A stretch of DNA of 33,694 nt. Origin: JALHTV01 sp049510055. Lineage in GTDB: Bacteria > Planctomycetota > Phycisphaerae > SM23-33. The notes below the pieces were generated by a model. The model had not been told where the DNA came from, did no database searches, and worked only from the letters and a program-made list of their open reading frames with translations. Numbering within the stretch: the stretch's first letter is position 1; each line of letters begins with the position of its first letter. Location of the stretch: positions 1 to 33,694 of the forward strand of contig JBEKZI010000034.1 of the NCBI GenBank assembly GCA_049510055.1, in the 5' to 3' direction. The position numbers and the translations under genes were made by a program. Shown piece after piece: positions 7,986-16,144 of this stretch.

Positions 7986-8824
7986 CCATGAAGTACCTGA
8001 TGGCGTGCGTGGCCTTGGCGGTGGCGGCGGGGTTTTGCGGCTGCTCCGACATGCAGTCGGGCGAACTGCTCCCGCCGGTCCGTAGCGGTGGAAACGATAG
8101 TGACGCCGCCTTTTCGATCCTGCTCCAGATCGTCCCCGGCGAGGCCCACGTCAAGAACGCCGCGGCCCTGAAGGACGAGGTGGCTGCCGCTTCAGGCTGG
8201 AACGACGTCTTCGTCGTCCACAAGGCCGGATGGAGCGAGCTGTACCACGGCCACTACGCCTCCATGGACCAGGCCCAAAGCGACCTCAAAAAAACCAAGG
8301 CCTGGCGCGACGCCGCCGGCGCCCAACCGTTCGCCAAGGCCATGATCATGGCGCTGCCGGGCAAAGACATCGGCCCGCCGGAGTGGAACCTGCTGCGCGC
8401 CCGTGGCATGTTCACCGTCACCGTGGCGGAGTTCTACGACGTGCCAGAGGCGGCCTACGTGGGACGGAAGGATTTCGCCGTGCGATGCTGCCGCGAATTC
8501 CGTTCCCAGGGACTGGAGTCCTATTACTATCACGGCCCCGTCAAGTCTTTCGTCTGCATCGGCGCGTTTCCCGAGTCGTCCTACCCCTCCGTGTACCAGA
8601 ACGGCCGGATGGAACGGGCCGTCAAGGACGACCGGATGGCTGCCATCATGAAACGATTCCTCTATCTGGCCGTCAACGGACGGCAGGAAATCCTCGTCGT
8701 CGGAACCAAGACGGGGAAGCCCGCCAGGCTGGCCACGGCCAGCTACGTCATGGAAATCCCCCGCCAGGAGGACAACACCGGTGCAGGTTCGTTCGGTCGT
8801 GCTAGCAACCCGCAATCCCGGTAA
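7982..8824 (+). CDS. Putative lipoprotein with SPOR-like repeats, function unknown
   Basis: The protein has 280 residues from the ATG at 7982, chosen because GGAGG at 7968-7972 sits nine bases upstream; an ATG at 7988 is poorly spaced. The N-terminus is a short hydrophobic helix ending in GFCGCSD, a plausible though non-ideal lipobox (candidate Cys 18 or 20). Two segments, about residues 40-110 and 140-205, each show a beta-alpha-beta pattern with an aromatic strand and a charged helix, recalling SPOR-like domains that bind peptidoglycan; this is inference only. It overlaps rph by four bases and rdgB by 44. The coupling says nothing clear about function. Confidence 0.7.
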   Translation: MTMKYLMACVALAVAAGFCGCSDMQSGELLPPVRSGGNDSDAAFSILLQIVPGEAHVKNAAALKDEVAAASGWNDVFVVHKAGWSELYHGHYASMDQAQSDLKKTKAWRDAAGAQPFAKAMIMALPGKDIGPPEWNLLRARGMFTVTVAEFYDVPEAAYVGRKDFAVRCCREFRSQGLESYYYHGPVKSFVCIGAFPESSYPSVYQNGRMERAVKDDRMAAIMKRFLYLAVNGRQEILVVGTKTGKPARLATASYVMEIPRQEDNTGAGSFGRASNPQSR

Positions 8825-9407
8825 GCAGCGGGAGATCCGGGCCATCTTGGGCGATCTGCCGATCGAGATTCAGGGCCTGGATGCGTGGGGTTCCCTCGCC
8901 TCGCCGGAGGAGACCGGCGCGACGTTCGCCGCCAACGCCGCCGCCAAGGCTCTCTACTACGCCGCCGCCACCGGCCAATGGTGCCTGGCGGAGGATTCCG
9001 GCTTGGAGGTGGACGCCCTGGGCGGCTCGCCGGGCGTCCGGAGCGCCCGCTACGCCGCCGACCGCTGCCCCAGCGGCGCCGATCGCGGCGCTGTGGACGA
9101 GGCCAACAATGCCAAACTACTGGAGGCACTGGCCGGCGTGCCGCAGCCGCAGCGGACCGCCCGGTTCGTCTGCCACCTGGCCCTGGCGGGAGAAGGCCGG
9201 ATTCTGATCCAGACGTTCGACACGGTGGAGGGCCTGATCGCCGCCTCGCCCCGCGGCCGGGGGGGCTTTGGGTATGATCCACTCTTCTGGCTCCCCGCCC
9301 TGGGACGGACGACGGCGGAACTGCCGGCCCAGCGGAAGAATGCCCTCAGCCATCGCGGCAAGGCCGTACGGCACTTCGGCCGGCTGCTGGCTGGCTTGTT
9401 GGCCTGA
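8781..9407 (+). CDS. rdgB: Non-canonical purine NTP pyrophosphatase, RdgB/HAM1 family
   Basis: It hydrolyses dITP, ITP and XTP to monophosphates and so keeps deaminated purines out of DNA and RNA. The GTG at 8781 follows AGGAGG at 8766-8771 with nine bases between, and gives 208 residues, the usual size. Family motifs are VVLATRNPGK at the start, TFAANAAAKA, LAEDSGLEVDALGG, the GGFGYDPLF loop and LSHRGKA near the C-terminus. The first 44 bases lie inside the end of the lipoprotein gene in another frame. RNase PH and RdgB are neighbours in many bacteria, so the rph-lipoprotein-rdgB order looks like an ancestral pair with an inserted gene. Confidence 0.94.
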   Translation: MQVRSVVLATRNPGKQREIRAILGDLPIEIQGLDAWGSLASPEETGATFAANAAAKALYYAAATGQWCLAEDSGLEVDALGGSPGVRSARYAADRCPSGADRGAVDEANNAKLLEALAGVPQPQRTARFVCHLALAGEGRILIQTFDTVEGLIAASPRGRGGFGYDPLFWLPALGRTTAELPAQRKNALSHRGKAVRHFGRLLAGLLA

Positions 9408-9443
9408 CCCCAGCCCCGCCGTCGTGCCCCTTCTGGACCGCTC

Positions 9444-9481
9444 CAAAACAACGCGGGCGGCTTCCACAAACGCCGCCCGCG
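9444..9481 (-). terminator. Terminator after the secretin gene (possibly bidirectional)
   Basis: CGCGGGCGGC (9452-9461) pairs perfectly with GCCGCCCGCG (9472-9481) around a 10-base loop. On the minus strand the stem is followed by TTGTTTTGG (9443-9451), a T-rich tract, so it should end the pilus-like operon. It lies between the convergent rdgB and secretin genes; on the plus strand no T-tract follows. Confidence 0.65.
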
Positions 9482-9514
9482 ATTACCGCCGGGAGATGAC
9501 GCATTCGCCCCGCG

Positions 9515-12514
9515 CTAGGGGAACAGGCGTTTTTCATCGTCGCGCGGGATGATGATGATCGGTTTGATAAGGATCAAAAGCGTCGAGTCATCTTTAACCT
9601 TCGCGCGGTTGGTGAATCCCCGGTTGATGATAGGGATCTTGCTCAGCACGGGGACGCCTTCTTCTTTTTCGACCTCCCCCAGGGATTTCAACCCACCCAG
9701 CAACAGCGTGCCGCCGTCGGGGACCGTGACGGTCGTATCCACCCATTCCTGGGCCAGATCGGGTACCTGAATAAACGACGGGTGATTCGGGTCGGTGCCG
9801 GTATTGACCTGATTCAAGGCCAGCAACTGGGTGATGCTCGGCCGGACCCGCAGGGTCACGTACTTCAGATCGGCCGAGACGGTGGCGTCAATTTCCAGGG
9901 CCGTGCCCGGATTGACGTTGCTGGTGGTCACGTTCTCCTGATACGTAGGGATGGTGCTCGTCCCGCTGGTGATGTAGCTGATGGTCCAGGTGATCTGACT
10001 GACATAGAACAGCGTGCGGCCGACCCATATGGCGGCGCGCGTGCCGTTCGCCAAGGTCAACCGGGGGGCGGTTAACATGCGGGTATCCTGATGGGCCTCG
10101 GTGGCCTGGATCAGGAAGGTCACCTGGAGGTCGTCCAGGAAAGACCCCGCAATGGTGGACGCGGGGAGGTTGCTTAGGGTTGTCCCGATGCTACCGGTGC
10201 CGGTCGAGATATTCTGGACGAAGGAGGGGTCCTGTAAGAACGAGATGGAGCCTCCCGCCCAGTGCGATCCGAGGTTCGTGAGGGTGAGGTCCAGGTCCAC
10301 GTTGATGTTTTCCAAATAGCTGGTGGAGACGCTGAGGAACTTGGCCTCGATAGCGACCTGGATTTCCTTCGCCTGGCGGATCTCGTTGAGCAGATCGGCG
10401 ACGGCGGCGTGATTGGCCGGCGTCTGCCGGATCACAAGCTGATCGTTCCAGATGTTGATCCGGCCGGGGGGATTGTTGGGATCCGTGACATTGGGATCGC
10501 CCCAGGAGTTGGGATCGATGGTGGTGCGAATGAGCTGCCTGAGTTGCTCATAGGAGACCGCGTTCGGCTCTGAGTTGGACTCGGTGCCTCCTGAGGTGGA
10601 TGCGCCCGATGACGAACTGGAAGCACCACCCCCGCCGCCGCTTCCACCCCCTGAAGCATAGGTGAAGTCCACGCTATTGGTGGGGACAGGCCCCAAGGCC
10701 CCAAAGTTCGTTCGGGTCCAGGCCCATCCTCGGAGAATATCGCGGGTATCGTACACGCGGACCTGCATGACCTCGGGGGTCGTGATGGGACGGGCCAGAT
10801 CCCCTCGGGTGCTGACGGTGATTTCGCCGCTATCGACCGTGTAGCACAATTCGTTGGGCGTGCCGACGTTCGTGTCGCTGGCGTCGTCCAGGATCGCCCG
10901 CAAGATCTTCTCGTTGGTCACCTTGGTCAGCCGCATCGGACTGACCATGGTTCCTTCTTCCGTGTACCCGACCTTGTCCAGATATTTCCACTTCACCCGG
11001 ATGTTGATCCCCCAGGTCTTTTCAAGCTGCTTCAGCACTTCGGCCAGGGGCTTTTCCACGTCGATGTCCAGGGGCGTCTGCATCCCTTCCTGGAGCACCT
11101 GGCGAATCCGCCGGTCTTCTTCCCATCCCACCGGCGGAATCCCCTTGCCCTCGCGCTGCTGGGACTGTTCGCGCCACTGGCGGGGGAAGATGATGGTTTC
11201 GTACCACGGAATGGCGGATTCCTGCAGATCGGTCATGGTACGTATTTCTTCGGTCTGCCGTGTCTTGACGATGTCTTTCTGATCCTGGAGCAGAATAAAC
11301 TGCCGCAGGACGGCTTCCTGGTCGGCGGCCCAGGAGTTGGTCGGCTGGAGACGGAGAATCTGCCGCACCGCTTCCAGCGACTCGGCGTACTTTTGCTCCT
11401 CGCGCAACGTCTTGGCATTTTCCGTGAGCGTGGCGATTTGCTGGTCCAGCTGCTGCCGGACTCGCCGGGCGCGTTCCGCCTCGGCCCGGGCCATCTGGTC
11501 CAATTGTTTCTGGACCTGGGCCTGCTCCCAATCGCGGCGCCGCGATTGAATGCCGTCCAGCTGCTTGGACACCGCCGCCAACTTGTCGCGGTATTCCCCG
11601 ATGGTGTACAGGTTCCGATTAGCCTGCAGGACGTTCTCCGCCAGGCGGGCGGATTCCGAAGCGGCGTCGAAGTCCGCCGCGGAGTTGGCCGACAACAGCA
11701 GTTCCGAAGCATGCTTCAGGGCCCTGTCGAATTCCACGTCGGTCTGCTGGCGCCGGATCTGCCGCTTCTGCTCCAGGACGGTCAAGGGGCCGGCCTGTTC
11801 GGTGTTCAGGGCCCGGGCCTGCTGGAGGAGCTGCTGCGCTTCCTCCATTTCGGGCACCAGCGCCACGGCCTGTTCGAATTTCGCAGCCGCCGTCTTGGAA
11901 TCGCCGTTGGCCAGGGCCTGCTTGCCTTCCGTCATCAGGACGTTGGCCTTGGCCCGGCGTTCCAGCACGCCGCCGAGCACCTTTCCGGCGTCCTGGGACG
12001 TCCCGGCCGCTTCAGCGCCGGCGGGGCGAGTCGTCGGTGACGGAACCTCCAAACGCACCGCCGGGGCCGCCGGTTGGCTCGTCGCCGCGGCGGGAGCCGT
12101 CTTGGCCACCAGCGCCAATTGCGCCTTGGCGTCGCGTCGCACCGCCTCGGGGAGATACTCGCTGGCGGCGGCCAATTCCAATTGTTCCCTGGCCTTGGCG
12201 GCGTCATTGGCCCGCAGGGCCTTGACGCCCGCGTTGTAGGCCATCATGGCCGCGGCCTGTCTGCGGACGGCCAGGTCGATCTTGGACAGGTAGTCGTCCA
12301 GGCTGGCCTTATCGGACTTGGAAAGCCGATCGCGATCGACTTTCAGGAAGGTGTCCTTGGCGGCGGCAAAGTCCATGGCGTTGTATTGGGCCACGGCTTG
12401 GCGGAAGGTCGCGACCGCGCGGTCCCCATCGGGATTCTGCGCGGGAAGCGCCAGGGCCATCAGCAAGACAGTGGCCGCCAAGGTCAGATACATACAATGG
12501 CGAAGCGTTAACAC
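9515..12514 (-). CDS. Secretin (PilQ/GspD-like) with N-terminal repeat region
   Basis: The 999-residue protein is a probable outer-membrane channel of a type IV pilus- or type II secretion-like machine. The GTG start at 12514 has AAAGGGA upstream; an internal ATG at 12493 lacks a ribosome site. A signal peptide spans about residues 8-26. Residues 30-140 look TPR-like, residues 180-450 are Ala/Gln/Arg-rich coiled-coil or helical repeats, and residues 478-590 resemble the STN/N0 domain, ending in ITVSTRGDLARP. A Ser/Gly-rich linker lies near 616-650. The secretin domain runs from about 718 to the end, with TRMLTAPRLTLANG and VPDGGTLLLGGL followed by EEGVPVLSKIPIINRGF, the family signature. It is the last gene of the operon, 253 bases after its neighbour. 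The closest known arrangement is Akkermansia Amuc_1098 (from memory). Confidence 0.88.
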   Translation of the reverse strand: MLTLRHCMYLTLAATVLLMALALPAQNPDGDRAVATFRQAVAQYNAMDFAAAKDTFLKVDRDRLSKSDKASLDDYLSKIDLAVRRQAAAMMAYNAGVKALRANDAAKAREQLELAAASEYLPEAVRRDAKAQLALVAKTAPAAATSQPAAPAVRLEVPSPTTRPAGAEAAGTSQDAGKVLGGVLERRAKANVLMTEGKQALANGDSKTAAAKFEQAVALVPEMEEAQQLLQQARALNTEQAGPLTVLEQKRQIRRQQTDVEFDRALKHASELLLSANSAADFDAASESARLAENVLQANRNLYTIGEYRDKLAAVSKQLDGIQSRRRDWEQAQVQKQLDQMARAEAERARRVRQQLDQQIATLTENAKTLREEQKYAESLEAVRQILRLQPTNSWAADQEAVLRQFILLQDQKDIVKTRQTEEIRTMTDLQESAIPWYETIIFPRQWREQSQQREGKGIPPVGWEEDRRIRQVLQEGMQTPLDIDVEKPLAEVLKQLEKTWGINIRVKWKYLDKVGYTEEGTMVSPMRLTKVTNEKILRAILDDASDTNVGTPNELCYTVDSGEITVSTRGDLARPITTPEVMQVRVYDTRDILRGWAWTRTNFGALGPVPTNSVDFTYASGGGSGGGGGASSSSSGASTSGGTESNSEPNAVSYEQLRQLIRTTIDPNSWGDPNVTDPNNPPGRINIWNDQLVIRQTPANHAAVADLLNEIRQAKEIQVAIEAKFLSVSTSYLENINVDLDLTLTNLGSHWAGGSISFLQDPSFVQNISTGTGSIGTTLSNLPASTIAGSFLDDLQVTFLIQATEAHQDTRMLTAPRLTLANGTRAAIWVGRTLFYVSQITWTISYITSGTSTIPTYQENVTTSNVNPGTALEIDATVSADLKYVTLRVRPSITQLLALNQVNTGTDPNHPSFIQVPDLAQEWVDTTVTVPDGGTLLLGGLKSLGEVEKEEGVPVLSKIPIINRGFTNRAKVKDDSTLLILIKPIIIIPRDDEKRLFP

Positions 12515-12644
12515 TGCGGTATCCCTTTCTGATAGGGGCCCGACAGGTCCGTCTGCGTCGGAAGTCCCTGGTTACATAGATATAATCGGCTTAGGCGGGC
12601 TAATTTCCATAGGGGTGATTGCATCCTACTCCTACGCGACTCCG

Positions 12645-12667
12645 AAAAACCTCCCAGGCATCCTTGG
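12645..12667 (-). terminator. Possible terminator upstream of the secretin gene
   Basis: On the minus strand CCAAGG-ATG-CCTGG (12667-12654) can form a five-pair stem with one bulged A, followed by GAGG and a run of five T (12649-12645). It lies in the 253-base gap 12515-12767. If it works, the secretin gene needs its own promoter or is expressed at a lower level. I saw no convincing promoter between it and the GTG at 12514. Confidence 0.35.
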
Positions 12668-12767
12668 CGTGGGGAGACTCGGCGCCGGCCCGAAGGATCG
12701 GCACCACCTCCGTTGGGCGGTGTACCATACCGTATGGATTGAGTCCGTTTCAAGCTTATTACTCCTG

Positions 12768-14513
12768 TCACGGCGGGGGCGGGGGCGAGGGGGACTGGCC
12801 GGGCGCCAGCGCCGGCTGCGTGGCGGCGCGGGCGGCCTCGGCGGCCAGGCGCGTCACCTTCTCCTTCTGCTCCAGTTCCTTGTAACGCTGGTATTCCCGA
12901 TCCGTATGGGGCAGGGAGTTAATGTCCACCTTCGTCTGGAGATTGCCCTTCTCGTCCAGGTAGAGCATCTCCACGACGTTCCTTCCGCCGCCGGCACCAT
13001 ACCGGCTGAGCCGGAATTCCACCGCGATGGCCCCGGTGGAGAAGTCCACCGGCACCAGGCCCACCGACCCGTTCGCCGGGTTGGTCAACTGGATGTCCTT
13101 GACCTGACCGACCACCTGGCCGGGCACGACGTTGAACCGCTCCTTGACCTGCTGGCCGGTGCTGCGGGTGAAGACCGTGACCTTGCCCTTCATCTCACCG
13201 ACGGACTCCGACGCCGCTACGAGGAAGAACTCCGTTGGCTGCGGCACCTCGACGCGGTCCGACCATTCGCTGAACGGCGTGGTCACCGCCGGCTCGGTGG
13301 CGAAGGCGGCTTGTTTCACCATGTTATCGAAACCCAGCAGGGGGTTGAGGAATTTCACCGCCAGGCGATAGCGATACACCTTCAGCGGCTGAAGCGAACC
13401 ATCGTGGAACCATACCAGCACCGCGCCGGCTTGTACTTGTTGGCTGATGTCCGGCACCGCGGGCAATTTCGGAGCGGGGATCTCGGCCAGCCGTGCGGGC
13501 GTGAGGGGCTGCGGACCGGAAGGGGCGGGGGGTGCCTCTTCCTCGATCGGTTCTCCATACTTGTTGAGACGCACCGGCCGAGGGGGCTGAGGGGCGCCGG
13601 GGGCCACCGTTCCACCGGTTTGCGCCAGGGTCGCGGCGGCTTCTTTGGTGATCTCGTTTTCCGGCAAGTTCACGCGCCAATCCGTCCAGCCGTAGCCCGG
13701 CCACCAGACCTGCCAATAGTTAGGCTCCAGAACGTAACTCTGCCAGGCGGGATCCTCCAAAGCCCCCCGCAGCCTGGCCAGGTAGCCGGCGTTGGTGCCG
13801 TCATAGGCGGGCACCTCCGGCAGGGGGATCGGCGTGCCTTGGACGTCGGAGGTCGGCTGGAAGACCGTCGCGACTTCCTGGGGCGGGCTCCAATTGCCGT
13901 CGGGCATGCGCTCCTGGACCTGCGCCACCACGCCAATCGCCACGGGCGCGAACGGCACGCCGCTGTTTCGGAGCCTGTCTCTCCAGGCGTCGGCCAGCGA
14001 CTGCCAAGGATAGACGGCCACCACGTGGGCCACCATCTCATCCGCCGCCCTTTCCATCGGCCGGTTGGGCAGGACGCGAACGGCGTTGACCACCGGCTTG
14101 CCGGGAGCGGGCATCAGGTCCAACAGTTCCTTCAAATTGATCTTCGCCACCGCCGGTCCCTCCGTGACGCCGATCGGCCGGGCCGGCGTACCGAACGCTT
14201 CCATCGAGAACGGTTTGCCCGAGCTGGCTCCCGACATCAACAGCCGGAACTGATTAATGTAATCCGGAGGAGGAGGCACGTCGGCCTTCTTGGCCTCCAC
14301 GGCCGACGCCACGGACTTGGCTAGATCCTGAAGCTGCTGGTCCACCTCCGCGGGCGTGCTTTTCTTTTCGCTGCGGCTGCCGGGCAACTCCACGGAGCGA
14401 CGCGAGGCCAGGCCCCAATAGCCCACAGCCACCAGGAGCAACAAAAGACACACGCCGAGCAAAATCTTCTCCACGTGCTGCTCCAGAACTTCCATGAACG
14501 GACCTTTGGCCAT
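12768..14513 (-). CDS. Bitopic membrane protein of the pilus-like operon (unknown family)
   Basis: The protein has 581 residues from the ATG at 14513, which has GAGGTG six bases upstream; a GTG three codons earlier is less well placed. It starts with a short cytoplasmic tail (MEVLEQHVEKILLG), then one transmembrane helix at about 17-37, then a long extracytoplasmic part. Residues 50-80 are helical, a proline-rich stretch lies near 310-345 (PQPPRPVRLNKYGEP), and a beta-rich module follows near 370-425 with a FN3-like YRYRLAVKF...SEWSDRVEV pattern. The C-terminus is charged, helical, and ends in PSPPPPP. Its place between the Amuc_1100-like gene and the secretin matches the position of Amuc_1099. 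A PilP- or GspC-like bridging role to the secretin is a guess from context. Confidence 0.75.
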   Translation of the reverse strand: MAKGPFMEVLEQHVEKILLGVCLLLLLVAVGYWGLASRRSVELPGSRSEKKSTPAEVDQQLQDLAKSVASAVEAKKADVPPPPDYINQFRLLMSGASSGKPFSMEAFGTPARPIGVTEGPAVAKINLKELLDLMPAPGKPVVNAVRVLPNRPMERAADEMVAHVVAVYPWQSLADAWRDRLRNSGVPFAPVAIGVVAQVQERMPDGNWSPPQEVATVFQPTSDVQGTPIPLPEVPAYDGTNAGYLARLRGALEDPAWQSYVLEPNYWQVWWPGYGWTDWRVNLPENEITKEAAATLAQTGGTVAPGAPQPPRPVRLNKYGEPIEEEAPPAPSGPQPLTPARLAEIPAPKLPAVPDISQQVQAGAVLVWFHDGSLQPLKVYRYRLAVKFLNPLLGFDNMVKQAAFATEPAVTTPFSEWSDRVEVPQPTEFFLVAASESVGEMKGKVTVFTRSTGQQVKERFNVVPGQVVGQVKDIQLTNPANGSVGLVPVDFSTGAIAVEFRLSRYGAGGGRNVVEMLYLDEKGNLQTKVDINSLPHTDREYQRYKELEQKEKVTRLAAEAARAATQPALAPGQSPSPPPPP

Positions 14514-14580
14514 GGTCCTCACCTCTTCAACCTATGTTCCCCAGCCGTGGGGTTTCCTGGGGCTATTCTCAAGGCCTCAT

Positions 14581-16128
14581 CTAGCGTGCGGCACCCGCTG
14601 CTGCCTGGGGGAATCGCGCGGCATCTTCCGGCCGAAGGGCGGGGTTTTCCCGATTCCCAAACTGCTGAACCAGCGATTCGGCGGGGATCAGCGGGGGAAA
14701 TTCGCTCGACCAGGCGTTTTTCTCCGTGTCCCACGTGCCTCGTTCCCAGGCGGTCAGCAGGAGCATTTCGCCGGTGATCTCCACCCGGGCGACGGGTTCG
14801 GTGCCGTAGTAGTAATTCGCGTTCGACGACGCCCCCTCGGCTTCGCCCGTGGGAAGCGCCGCGTCGGCCGGAAATATCTGCACGCTCAGAACCGTATGGT
14901 AGTTGCGGGCCATCAAGTGGCGCTCCAGAGCCGGCAACCAGCGCGTGGGCATGACGACGAAGAGTCGGTAGTGCAGGACGTCGCAGTCCTTTCCGGAACC
15001 GCGCCGGGTCAAAATGGAAGCTATTTCCTTTTCCGTCTCGCTCACGACATTCGTGTACTCCGGCGTCTCCGCCGGTTCTTCCTCGCCGGCAAACCGGCCC
15101 GGCTGGACGGGCGCGGCGCCTTGCTCGGGCAGCGACGTCACGTAGTTTTCGTTCACGCCGATACGTATCAGCCGCTTCACGGCCGCCGTCAGCACGTCGT
15201 GAGGTTTGCCTTCCCGGTCGGCCTGGGCGAAGGCCTCCTCGTTGGTGGCGTTGATGGCCGCCACGACGTCGGACGTGACCCACAGATTCAGTTGCGCCTG
15301 CCAGAGGTTCACGACCGCCGGATTAGGCACCTCTTCGCGGAACACCATGCGAAAGGCCGAGGGATCGACGTAGATCGCCCCGCGCCTGGCTTTCATGATC
15401 ATGGCCGAATCTCTGCCCCTGGCCGTCGCCTCGGCAACGATGGCGGGATCGGAGGTCATGGACGCCATCGGCGCAGGGGCCGCGCCCGGAACTTCCGAAC
15501 CCCCGGGCACCGGAAGAGGCGTCAACGGCCTGGCCGGCTGCGGCGCCATGGCGGGCGGTGGACCGGCAGGCGTCGCGCCCATCGCCGGCGGCCGGACGCC
15601 GCCCGTCGCCACCCCCTGGTCCGCCTCCATCGCCCGCCGCTGCATCAGCTGGTTTTGCCATTGCAACTGCTGCGACACAACCTCCCCTTCCGTGGGGGGC
15701 GTCGTGGGATGGAGGCTGCCCCACAAGCGCTGCATCGCCTGCACATAGGTTTTCGTGAACACATACCCCAGTCCGTGATCGCGGTAGACCTGTTCGTCAT
15801 ACGGGAAGGCCGGCACCACCTCTTCGGTGTCAGGAACCGTCAGCTTGAGAACCGCCAGGTGCTCATGGTTCCAATCGATGCATACCTTGGCCACCGTTCC
15901 TGCAGTCGAGCGGATGGCTTCCAGCCGCTTCTCGGCGGCGGCGACCATCTCGGCGTTGGCCCCGCGGCCCTCCAAACCTTGCAGCGTCTTGGCCATCTCG
16001 ACCCGGCCGTTCATCGCCTTTTGCACGTCACCGGAGACTTTAAAAGAAGTCACCGCCAGGCCGATTCCGCCCAGCAGGACGCATCCGGCGACGACGATCA
16101 GGAATAAGTTTTCACGCACAAACTTCAT
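14581..16128 (-). CDS. Bitopic membrane protein, PilO/Amuc_1100-like by context
   Basis: The protein has 515 residues from the ATG at 16128, with CAGGAG seven to eight bases upstream. A short tail (MKFVREN) leads to a transmembrane helix at about 8-29, then a coiled coil to about residue 75 (VEMAKTLQGLEG, AAAEKRLEAIRS), the architecture of PilN and PilO. A Pro/Ala/Met-rich linker at about 168-223 separates two globular halves; the second includes RGAIYVDPSAFRMVF and ends with a beta-alpha-beta like fold near 400-480. It starts 16 bases after the PilM-PilN gene and stops 67 bases before the next gene. In Akkermansia, Amuc_1100 (PilN/PilO-like fold) holds the same slot. Family identity is inferred; the membrane topology is clear. 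Confidence 0.78.
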   Translation of the reverse strand: MKFVRENLFLIVVAGCVLLGGIGLAVTSFKVSGDVQKAMNGRVEMAKTLQGLEGRGANAEMVAAAEKRLEAIRSTAGTVAKVCIDWNHEHLAVLKLTVPDTEEVVPAFPYDEQVYRDHGLGYVFTKTYVQAMQRLWGSLHPTTPPTEGEVVSQQLQWQNQLMQRRAMEADQGVATGGVRPPAMGATPAGPPPAMAPQPARPLTPLPVPGGSEVPGAAPAPMASMTSDPAIVAEATARGRDSAMIMKARRGAIYVDPSAFRMVFREEVPNPAVVNLWQAQLNLWVTSDVVAAINATNEEAFAQADREGKPHDVLTAAVKRLIRIGVNENYVTSLPEQGAAPVQPGRFAGEEEPAETPEYTNVVSETEKEIASILTRRGSGKDCDVLHYRLFVVMPTRWLPALERHLMARNYHTVLSVQIFPADAALPTGEAEGASSNANYYYGTEPVARVEITGEMLLLTAWERGTWDTEKNAWSSEFPPLIPAESLVQQFGNRENPALRPEDAARFPQAAAGAAR

Positions 16129-16144
16129 GGCAGGCTCCTGAAAG

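Noticed and set aside
12724..12753. TTGAAA-N18-TATGGT on the minus strand as a secretin promoter
   Set aside because: The candidate terminator at 12645-12667 lies between it and the gene, and the -10 match is only four of six.
12318..14324. 668-codon plus-strand open frame opposite the secretin start and the 581-residue protein gene
   Set aside because: The product is His/Arg/Gly-rich without motifs, and it crosses two well-supported minus-strand genes and their gap.
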